From the NCBI GenBank assembly GCA_002694065.1, contig NZKZ01000012.1:17289-39997 (forward strand): 22,709 nt of DNA. Reading direction: 5' to 3'. Made by a program: the position numbers and the translations under genes. The stretch's first letter is position 1. The number at the start of each line of letters is the position of its first letter. Source of the stretch: Acidiferrobacter sp. Its GTDB lineage: Bacteria > Pseudomonadota > Gammaproteobacteria > Arenicellales > UBA868. The notes under the pieces were generated by a model. The model searched no databases. It was given only the letters and a program-made list of their open reading frames with translations, and was not told the origin of the DNA. Below are positions 1 through 7,032 of this stretch, one piece after another.

Positions 1-3000
1 ACAAAGTTAACCAGGCTATCCAACAACTCGGGCTCTGGCCGTAAGCGCCATTGTTCTCCAAGGCGTATGGACAAGCTATCTCCATCGGCGTTCTTGTAGT
101 TGACGATGACATTCGTTGCGCCGGGGGTAAAGTGGCGAAGGAGCGACTTCAATTCATCAGCGGCGTTACGGGCATCAAGCGCCTCAGGAAGTGTGATATT
201 GAGCTCTGCAAGGCGCTCCGTGCGAAAACTTTCCAAAGTCCAAAGTCCATCCGCTTTCAAAGCGAGCAGACCTGAGCGGTCATCAATCCCGGTTGCGCCC
301 CTAACGAGCACTAATCCCTTTGCCCCTAACGTGCTTCTCGTTTCTGAGAAGAGCGCCGGAGAAATGCTGATATCCGCGTAACCGGTGCCGTCATCTAGCC
401 TGAAAAATGCCGCCATTTCTCCTTTGCGGTTCTGGAAAGTCCTGACATCCTGAATCAACCCGGTGAGCATGACGACTTTGTCCGAGTGGGGCGGCGTTTG
501 GGCAATCTGCACCGCTCCGATTGCTCTTAGTTCGGACTTATGGTGTTCAATCGGATGGCTGGTGAGATAAAACCCCAGGCTGTTGCGCTCCATCTCAAGG
601 CGCTTGCGCGCTGGCCACTCGCGTCCTTCCGGGACTGTAAGCACCACCTCATCTACTGACGGGATGCCAAACATATCATTTTGCCCGGAGGAGGCATTGC
701 TGACCTGTTGACCAGCCGCATCGAGGGCTTGGGGAAGTTGAAATTCAAGGTGGGCGCGGTCTACGCCAAACGAATCTAGAGCCCCCGAGCGAATTAGCGC
801 TTCAAGTGTTTTTTTGTTTACTTTTTGAGAGTCAATTCGCTGGCAAAGGGATAAGAGATTTTGATAATTGCCGTTTTCCTTCCGCTCTTTTAGAACATCC
901 TCCAGCGCTTTCTCACCCACACCCTTGATTGCGCCCAAACCATAGATAATTGAACCTTCCTCAGCGACCGAGAACCTGAGTTCACCCCGATTGATATCCG
1001 GGGGTTCTATATTCAGTCCCATAGACTTTGCTTCCCGAATGAGAATGACCACTTTGTCAGTGTGCTCCATATCTGCGGAGAGCGCCGCCGACATAAACTC
1101 TGCCGGATAATAATTTTTCAACCAGGCTGTCTGGTAACTGAGTAATGCGTAAGCCGCGGAGTGCGATTTGTTAAATCCGTAACCGGCAAACTTCTCAATC
1201 AGATCGAAGATGCGGGCCGCACTGGACTCCTCTATCCCTCGCTTGGTTGCGCCATCGACAAAGGCGTGCCGTTGTTCTTCCATTTCCTCCGGCTTCTTCT
1301 TGCCCATGGCCCTTCGGAGCAGATCTGCTGATCCCAAGCTGAATCCCGACAGTTCCCGCGCAATCTCCATTACCTGCTCCTGATACAGGATCACGCCGTA
1401 AGTGGGCTCCAGAATTGATTCAATTCGATCGTGCAGCGAGACGACGGGCTCGCGTCCATGTTTACGATTAATGAAGTCGTCCACCATCCCCGATTGCAGG
1501 GGGCCGGGCCGGAACAGGGCGACCAGCGCCGTCAGTTCGTCAAATCGATCTGGCTGTAGCCGCTGGATCAGCTCCTGCATGCCGCGCGACTCTAACTGGA
1601 ATAACGCGGTCGTCTTCCCAGTACATATGAGTCGATATACCTCTGAATCATCTGGAGCTAACGCCTCGATATCAATGGGTGGTTCACCCCTCTTCTGCCG
1701 CGTCTCATTCACCAGACGCGTTGCCCAATCAATCACCGTTAATGTTCGGAGACCAAGAAAGTCAAATTTGACAAGGCCGATAGCCTCAAGATCATCCTTA
1801 TCGAACTGGGTGACGGCCTGGGTCATCCCAGGTTCCCAATACAAGGGAGAGAATTCAGCTATGGGTGCTGGCGCGATGACCAGCCCACCAGCGTGCTTAC
1901 CGGCGTTTCGCGGCATTCCTTCGAGGCGTCGCCCATTGTCGATCAACTGGGTCACCTCTGCTTCGTTACGATACCGACGACGCAATTCATCATCCTGGGC
2001 GAGCGCTTTTTCCAGTGTCATGCCAACCTCAAACGGAACCAACTTGGCGAGGGTGTCGCAAAAGCCATAGGGCATCCCCATAACCCGCCCGACATCACGA
2101 ACTACGGCTCGGGCCGCCAGCGTGTTGTAGGTGATGATCTGGGCTACCTTTTCAGATCCGTAGCGATCGCTCACATATTCGATCACCCGGTCACGACCGA
2201 CCATGCAGAAGTCAATATCAAAGTCGGGCAATGAGACCCGCTCCGGGTTGAGGAAGCGTTCAAAAAGGAGGCCGTGCACAATCGGATCAAGACGGGTGAT
2301 CCCAAGCGCAAACGCCACAAGAGATCCAGCGCCGGAACCCCTCCCAGGCCCCACCGGTACGCCATTGTCCCGGGCCCACTGCACGAAATCGGCGACGATC
2401 AGGAAATAACCGGCAAACCCCATACGGGTAATCGTCTCGATCTCGGAATCGAGTCGTTCCTGATAGACCTTATCTGTTGTCTCGTCAGTCTTGCCGATAT
2501 AGGCCAGGAGTCCTTTTTGGGCCTCCGTTTTAAGAGCTCTCCCGGTGCTACTGTCATCGGCGTTTTCGTATAACGGCATATGCGTCGTGTCGAAATCAAT
2601 AAACACATTGCAGCGCTTGGCTATCTCCACTGTGTTCTCGATCGCACTGGGGACGTCTGAAAAAATCTCTGCCATCTCGCCCGCCGTGCGCAGATACTGC
2701 TCGGCCGTAAACGCTCTCGGTCGACGCGGATCGTCGAGGACCCGTCCTTGGTGAATACAGGTCCTGATCTCATGCGCCTCAAAATCTGAAGCGGAGAGGA
2801 ACCGAACCGAATTGGTCGCGACCAGAGCTCCCCCCTCCTCCGATGCCATTTCCAAGGCCCGGGCCTCATATTCCTGTTCGCCGGAACGGTTAGTGCGAGT
2901 GAGCTCGATAAAGAAGTTTCCTCCAAACATTGCCGAGTACTGTCTAAAGAGCTCTGACGCCTGGTCTGGATGTCCGGCGATGAGCGCCCGACCGATGTCC

Positions 3001-3407
3001 CCGTCGATTCCGCCTGAAAGACCGATAAGATCTTTGGCGATCGGATGCAGCCGTTCCCGATCGACCAGGAGGGTGTGCCCGGATCGCGGTTCGGTATAGA
3101 TGTCGGTCAAAAGATGGCTTAGTGCTTTAAACCCCTGATTGTTTCGACACAGCAGGCCAATTCGGCCAACCGACTCACCAGTCCCGCGAGCTGCGACATC
3201 AAGATGAACGCCAAATAGCGGCTTGATGCCGGCGTTGACGCAGGCTCGGTAGAACTTGATGGCGGCATAAACATTGGATACGTCAGTCATGGCGACTGCG
3301 GGCATGCCTGCCGACTCGACCGTCTCGGCCAATTCTTTAATCCGAACAATCCCATCCACAAGGGAATATTCCGTGTGGAGGTTTAAATGAACGAATGAAG
3401 TTGTCAC
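1..3407 (-). CDS. dnaE: DNA polymerase III alpha subunit, C-terminal end cut off by window edge
   Basis: This is the replicative polymerase subunit that performs DNA synthesis in the Pol III holoenzyme. About 1135 codons are visible; the E. coli protein has about 1160, so only the last few tens of residues are missing. The N-terminal PHP domain begins V-T-T-S-F-V-H-L-N-L-H-T-E-Y-S. The palm carries PDFDIDF with Asp397 and Asp399 (E. coli 401 and 403), and KFDFLGL with the third catalytic Asp at 549. A clamp-binding motif QNDMF lies at 909-913, before the OB-fold region. The start is GTG at 3407, with GGAGAG about 5 nt upstream; no better in-frame start was seen. It lies 31 bp after rnhB, as in other gammaproteobacteria. 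The reading frame was checked by translating several segments and ends in-frame at ...LLDSLVNF at the edge. Confidence 0.97.
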   Translation of the reverse strand, partial: MTTSFVHLNLHTEYSLVDGIVRIKELAETVESAGMPAVAMTDVSNVYAAIKFYRACVNAGIKPLFGVHLDVAARGTGESVGRIGLLCRNNQGFKALSHLLTDIYTEPRSGHTLLVDRERLHPIAKDLIGLSGGIDGDIGRALIAGHPDQASELFRQYSAMFGGNFFIELTRTNRSGEQEYEARALEMASEEGGALVATNSVRFLSASDFEAHEIRTCIHQGRVLDDPRRPRAFTAEQYLRTAGEMAEIFSDVPSAIENTVEIAKRCNVFIDFDTTHMPLYENADDSSTGRALKTEAQKGLLAYIGKTDETTDKVYQERLDSEIETITRMGFAGYFLIVADFVQWARDNGVPVGPGRGSGAGSLVAFALGITRLDPIVHGLLFERFLNPERVSLPDFDIDFCMVGRDRVIEYVSDRYGSEKVAQIITYNTLAARAVVRDVGRVMGMPYGFCDTLAKLVPFEVGMTLEKALAQDDELRRRYRNEAEVTQLIDNGRRLEGMPRNAGKHAGGLVIAPAPIAEFSPLYWEPGMTQAVTQFDKDDLEAIGLVKFDFLGLRTLTVIDWATRLVNETRQKRGEPPIDIEALAPDDSEVYRLICTGKTTALFQLESRGMQELIQRLQPDRFDELTALVALFRPGPLQSGMVDDFINRKHGREPVVSLHDRIESILEPTYGVILYQEQVMEIARELSGFSLGSADLLRRAMGKKKPEEMEEQRHAFVDGATKRGIEESSAARIFDLIEKFAGYGFNKSHSAAYALLSYQTAWLKNYYPAEFMSAALSADMEHTDKVVILIREAKSMGLNIEPPDINRGELRFSVAEEGSIIYGLGAIKGVGEKALEDVLKERKENGNYQNLLSLCQRIDSQKVNKKTLEALIRSGALDSFGVDRAHLEFQLPQALDAAGQQVSNASSGQNDMFGIPSVDEVVLTVPEGREWPARKRLEMERNSLGFYLTSHPIEHHKSELRAIGAVQIAQTPPHSDKVVMLTGLIQDVRTFQNRKGEMAAFFRLDDGTGYADISISPALFSETRSTLGAKGLVLVRGATGIDDRSGLLALKADGLWTLESFRTERLAELNITLPEALDARNAADELKSLLRHFTPGATNVIVNYKNADGDSLSIRLGEQWRLRPEPELLDSLVNF

Positions 3408-3438
3408 GATCTCTCCGACTCAGCCCCAGTTGCTGAAC

Positions 3439-4035
3439 TCAATCAAGGCGCCCTGCTGGCGGACAAGCCTCACGGACAGGCCGAAAGGAAAACCGGTGCG
3501 CCAAGCTTGGTCCATAATGCTCGAGAGCCTCGAGGTGCACACGGGTAGGATACCCCTTATGTTGCCGAAAGCCATATTCTGGAAATTGCTTATCTAATTC
3601 ACGCATATAGCGATCCCTATAGACCTTGGCCAGAACTGATGCTGCAGATACCGTCGGCTCGTTCTCATCAGCCCGAGCCTGTGCGGCACTTGGCCACGGG
3701 AGTTTCGGAGTAAATTTTCCATCGACGAGAACGAATCCGGGCTCAATCGGAAGCCCTAACGCCGCCCGCCGCATCGCAATAAGCGTGGCCACGTGAATAT
3801 TGAACCGATCGATTTCTAAGGCACTCGCGAATCCTATCGACCAGGCCCACGCCGTCTTTCTTATCACGAGATTGGCCTCTTCCCGTTTACGGCTAGAGAG
3901 GGCCTTTGAGTCCGCTAGGCCTTTGTACTGAAAGTCAGTTCCCAGAATCACAGCGGCAGCGACGACAGGGCCTGCGAGAGGTCCCCGGCCGGCCTCATCT
4001 ACGCCGGCCAGACCCGAACCCGCTCTTTGGGTCAC
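3439..4035 (-). CDS. rnhB: Ribonuclease HII
   Basis: This 198-residue enzyme cleaves the RNA strand of RNA-DNA hybrids and removes single ribonucleotides misincorporated in DNA. The length equals E. coli RnhB. GVDEAGRGPLAGPV gives the catalytic pair Asp13-Glu14. VDGKF supplies Asp105, and Asp123 matches the fourth metal ligand. At that last site the usual K-G-D is R-A-D here, with the Asp kept. SAASVLAKVYRD and the QHKGYPT motif follow. The start is GTG, overlapping the lpxB stop in GTGA, so translation is probably coupled. The next gene is dnaE, the classic partner. Confidence 0.96.
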   Translation of the reverse strand: MTQRAGSGLAGVDEAGRGPLAGPVVAAAVILGTDFQYKGLADSKALSSRKREEANLVIRKTAWAWSIGFASALEIDRFNIHVATLIAMRRAALGLPIEPGFVLVDGKFTPKLPWPSAAQARADENEPTVSAASVLAKVYRDRYMRELDKQFPEYGFRQHKGYPTRVHLEALEHYGPSLAHRFSFRPVREACPPAGRLD

Positions 4036-5177
4036 CGACGCCTCACCCTTTCCAGAATCGCCTCGGCGATTCGATCATTGGTGTCCAGGTTCAAGGTTTC
4101 GCGGATACCCAGAAGTGAATCCCGGATTTGTTCTATCGCGTCGGCGTCCGAGAGTAGGCGTTGGACGGCGGGCACCAGGTTCTCTTCCGTTGCCGCTTTT
4201 TGAAGAAATTCCGGTACAAGGGGTTCCGGCATCAGATGATTAGGCATCGACACAATTTTAGTGGATGCCAACGCCCTCGCTACTCGATAAGAGAGTGCCG
4301 ACACTCGATAAGCCACTACCATCGGGCATCCTACCAGCGCTGCCTCAAGCGCCGCGGTACCGGAAGCCAGTAGCGCCACGTCGCTGGCCGCAAGGCACTC
4401 ACGTGCCTGCCCATCTATCAACCGAACCCGTTGCGTGAGTCCTTCGAGTGACACCAGGCTGAGAAACTGCTGTTTGATTCTGGCACTTGCAAAAGGAATC
4501 AGAAAGGAAAGTTCCCGATCGGCCTCGGCCAATCTCCGAATAGACCCAACAAATATTGAAGACAAATGTTTGATTTCAGACTCACGACTTCCCGGAAGGA
4601 CAGAGACAATCTTTCCGTTTGGCGCAAGATCCAGAAGCTTCCTCGACCCGTCTTTAGACAGGTCGGCTGTCTCTCGGGCCGCCGGGTGCCCAACAAATGT
4701 CGCGGGCACTCCCCGCTTTTCATAAAAGTCCTTTTCAAAAGGAAACAAAACCAATATGCGATCAACGGCTCGTCGGATCTTTTTCACCCGGTAACCCCGC
4801 CACGCCCAAACCGTTGGACTGACCAGATGCATCACCGGTATCCCCGAGTTGCGCAACCGTCGTTCGAGACTCAGATTGAAGTCCGGGGAGTCTATTCCCA
4901 AAAAAAGGTCAGGTGGGTCGCGCCTGAAGCTTGTAATCAGACGTTTTCGAATCTTCACCGCATTGGGGAGCTTTCGCCACAGGTCCTCCAGCCCCATAAT
5001 TGATAGATCATGGATGTCGCAGGCGGATTCAAGACCTAGCCGGCTCAATTCTGGGCCGCCGATTCCCCGCAGCTCCAGAGAAGGTACTCGCTCCCTGAGT
5101 ACAGAAACCAGACCACTTCCCAAGCGGTCCCCGGAGGGTTCAGCAGCGACGACGCCAAGTCGTAAGCGCGACGGCAC
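4032..5177 (-). CDS. lpxB: Lipid-A-disaccharide synthase
   Basis: This 381-residue GT19-family glycosyltransferase joins UDP-2,3-diacylglucosamine and lipid X to make the lipid A disaccharide at the inner face of the inner membrane. The E. coli enzyme has 382 residues. Visible motifs are AAEPSGD near residues 11-17, GIDSPDFN at 94-101 (with the conserved catalytic Asp96), SPTVWAWR near 120-127, LPGSRESEIKHL at 194-205 and SGTAALE at 272-278. The start is GTG at 5177, with GAGGT placed across the lpxA stop as ribosome binding site. lpxA is 9 bp upstream, and rnhB overlaps the 3' end by 4 bp. LpxB acts two steps after LpxA in the same pathway. Confidence 0.97.
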   Translation of the reverse strand: MPSRLRLGVVAAEPSGDRLGSGLVSVLRERVPSLELRGIGGPELSRLGLESACDIHDLSIMGLEDLWRKLPNAVKIRKRLITSFRRDPPDLFLGIDSPDFNLSLERRLRNSGIPVMHLVSPTVWAWRGYRVKKIRRAVDRILVLFPFEKDFYEKRGVPATFVGHPAARETADLSKDGSRKLLDLAPNGKIVSVLPGSRESEIKHLSSIFVGSIRRLAEADRELSFLIPFASARIKQQFLSLVSLEGLTQRVRLIDGQARECLAASDVALLASGTAALEAALVGCPMVVAYRVSALSYRVARALASTKIVSMPNHLMPEPLVPEFLQKAATEENLVPAVQRLLSDADAIEQIRDSLLGIRETLNLDTNDRIAEAILERVRRR

Positions 5178-5186
5178 CGGCAGACC

Positions 5187-5960
5187 TCAGCGGATCACGC
5201 CCCGCTGTGATTGCGAGAGAAATTCTAGAAGTTGCACGGATTCGGGTGAAAAACTTTGCCCCGGCTCCGCTGGCGTTATGTTGGTCGAAACGGTCTTCCC
5301 GCGAAATTTCTGCTTGTAGATTTCACGAAGCTCTGCGATCACCTCATCGCCAAAATCCCGGCGGCGAAGTCCGCGGACGTTGATGCCATAGGTCTTGGCA
5401 GGGCTGCCCGCCACAATGAGATACGGGGCAACATCTTGAAGGCAGACCGTCCCAATCCCAGTCAACGAGTGCGGCCCCACCCGACAAAATTGATGTACGA
5501 GTGTAAAGCCTCCCAAAATGGCGAAATCACCCACCTCGACATGACCGGCCAGGCTTGCGCCGTTAGCAAAAATGATGTGATCTCCTAACGTGCTGTCATG
5601 GGCAATGTGGCTGTATGCCATTAAAAAGTTATTGTTGCCTATCCGGGTGACTCCAGTGCCTCTGTCCGAGGTCGAACCGCGATTCAGGGTTGCGTATTCC
5701 CGGATCACATTGGCATCGCCGATCTCAAGACGGGTAGGCTCGCCGGCGTAACCTGCAAACTGTGGGTCTTCGCCAATAGAGGCAAACGAATAGATTCGAT
5801 TGTTCCGGCCAATCTCAGTGCCCGAGCGGATCACGACGTGCGACCCGATCCGGGTTCCTCGCCCGATCGCTACGTCTCCTTCGATAACGCAGAACGGTCC
5901 GATCTCAACGTCTTCTTCGAGATGGGCACCGGGGTCGATAACCGCCCGGTCGCTAATCAC
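5187..5960 (-). CDS. lpxA: UDP-N-acetylglucosamine O-acyltransferase
   Basis: This 257-residue left-handed beta-helix trimeric enzyme catalyses the first step of lipid A synthesis, transferring a 3-hydroxyacyl chain from ACP to UDP-GlcNAc. Hexapeptide repeats run through the first ~180 residues. The AHIAHD-type motif appears as SHIAHD with catalytic His121 (E. coli His125). YAGEPTRLEIGD and VHQFCRVG are typical LpxA signatures, and the protein ends in RGVIR like E. coli. The start is GTG, overlapping the fabZ stop in GTGA; no separate ribosome binding site is evident. Position 169, aligned to E. coli Gly173 (the acyl-chain ruler), is Ile, which suggests a shorter chain than C14. Confidence 0.97.
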   Translation of the reverse strand: MISDRAVIDPGAHLEEDVEIGPFCVIEGDVAIGRGTRIGSHVVIRSGTEIGRNNRIYSFASIGEDPQFAGYAGEPTRLEIGDANVIREYATLNRGSTSDRGTGVTRIGNNNFLMAYSHIAHDSTLGDHIIFANGASLAGHVEVGDFAILGGFTLVHQFCRVGPHSLTGIGTVCLQDVAPYLIVAGSPAKTYGINVRGLRRRDFGDEVIAELREIYKQKFRGKTVSTNITPAEPGQSFSPESVQLLEFLSQSQRGVIR

Positions 5961-6406
5961 TCAATCGGCCTGTGGGTAAAGAGCACATCTGATGAACATA
6001 CAAGCTTTCCTGCCACAGAAATGCTCCCTGAGCACTTCCATAGCGCCCGTCGCTGGGTTTCCAACTGGACGTCGATGATCAATTGATCCCCGGGTTCGAC
6101 GGGCGCCTTGAACCGCGCCTTGTCTACGCCCGCAAAGAGATAGACATTTTTCTGACTGGCTTTGGCATCTATGATCAAACTCACCAGAATCGCAGATGCC
6201 TGGGCGATACTCTCCAGCATAAGTACCCCAGGGAACACGGGTCTATGGGGAAAGTGGCCGTCGAAGAAGGGCTCATTGGCGGTCACATTTTTTAGTGCCC
6301 GCAACCGTTCTCCCGGGGTCACGTCAAGTACCCGGTCAATCAGCAAAAACGGATAGCGATGCGGGAGGATCTCCCGAATGCGGTGTATGTCTATTTCTTC
6401 TTCCAC
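5957..6406 (-). CDS. fabZ: 3-hydroxyacyl-ACP dehydratase FabZ
   Basis: This 149-residue hot-dog-fold enzyme dehydrates 3-hydroxyacyl-ACP in fatty acid elongation. It competes with LpxA and LpxD for hydroxyacyl-ACP, which explains its place next to lpxA. ILPHRYPFLLIDRV opens the fold. GHFPHRPVFPGVLMLE carries His51 and Glu65, the catalytic pair. The chosen start is GTG at 6406, which gives the normal family length. The frame stays open to an ATG at 6562 inside skp, but that would add 52 residues unlike any FabZ and overlap skp by about 90 bp. The ribosome binding site at the GTG is poor (AGG very close), so the exact start is uncertain. The 3' end overlaps lpxA by 4 bp. The gene normally found upstream, lpxD, is missing. 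Confidence 0.95.
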   Translation of the reverse strand: MEEEIDIHRIREILPHRYPFLLIDRVLDVTPGERLRALKNVTANEPFFDGHFPHRPVFPGVLMLESIAQASAILVSLIIDAKASQKNVYLFAGVDKARFKAPVEPGDQLIIDVQLETQRRALWKCSGSISVAGKLVCSSDVLFTHRPIE

Positions 6407-6473
6407 ACCTAACTGCTCAGGACACAACTTTGTCGAAAAACGTTTTTGGTCAATTATTGAGAGAGCCTGCGCT
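6407..6473 (-). other. Gap between skp and fabZ where lpxD normally sits
   Basis: This 67-bp spacer is unusually long for this gene cluster. It holds a perfect 12-bp AT-rich palindrome, AAAAACGTTTTT, at 6436-6447. A small stem AGAGC/GCTCT with a 4-nt loop spans the skp stop codon (6462-6475). No lpxD fragment can be recognised. A TTGACC appears on the minus strand, but no -10 box lies at 16-18 bp, so I do not call a promoter. Confidence 0.5.
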
Positions 6474-7001
6474 CTAGGGAAGCTGGGCCAGTCGCTCAAG
6501 AACAAGGTCCGTGATGTTAACCGCGTCACTGACGTAGACGGCCTGCTCGACGACGAGGTCATAGTTCCCTGCCCTCGCGAGCTCGACTATGACCTCTCGA
6601 ACTAGAGCCTGAAGTTTAGCGAGTTCTTCATTGCGTCGAAGATTGTAATCCTCTCTCGCCTCTTGCTGATCTCGAGCGAGGCGTCGTTTCAGGTTCTCTA
6701 TCTCACGTTGACGGGCCTGAGCAGAGGTGGCGTCCATAATCAGGATGTTCTTTTCGAGATCTGCCTCCATATCCTGTATCTGGCCGTGCCGCGACTTCAA
6801 GTCCTCATCACGGGATCGGAATTCCTCCTCGAGGGCAGCGAGCGCAGTGACGCCCTGCGGCGCCTGCTCAATCAAACGAACGGGGTCCACAAAGCCGATC
6901 TTGGAGGGGTTTTGGGCGGCTGAGGGCCCGGAAACCAATGTCGCCATCAAAGCGATCACGCCTAACTTGGCAGAAAAAGAGGATCTGGAAGATCTAGTCA
7001 T
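6474..7001 (-). CDS. skp: Periplasmic chaperone of the Skp/OmpH family
   Basis: This 175-residue exported protein holds unfolded outer-membrane proteins in the periplasm and hands them to the Bam complex. An N-terminal signal peptide (basic MTRSSRSS start, hydrophobic core, cleavage near SAA-Q around residue 29) is followed by the family strand KIGFVDPVRLIEQAP. A long charged coiled-coil section (about residues 55-130, rich in E, R, K and Q) forms the tentacle-like arms. The C-terminal YDLVVEQAVYVSD segment is typical of OmpH. The start is ATG, with AGGAC about 8 nt upstream. It lies 31 bp downstream of bamA, its functional partner. Confidence 0.93.
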   Translation of the reverse strand: MTRSSRSSFSAKLGVIALMATLVSGPSAAQNPSKIGFVDPVRLIEQAPQGVTALAALEEEFRSRDEDLKSRHGQIQDMEADLEKNILIMDATSAQARQREIENLKRRLARDQQEAREDYNLRRNEELAKLQALVREVIVELARAGNYDLVVEQAVYVSDAVNITDLVLERLAQLP

Positions 7002-7032
7002 GATGCGAGGTCCTGATCAGCGCCCGTCCTGT

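Noticed and set aside
1402..2070. A 222-codon plus-strand frame opposite dnaE
   Set aside because: It lies fully inside the conserved polymerase domain of dnaE, and its Ser/Arg-rich composition is typical of an antisense shadow.
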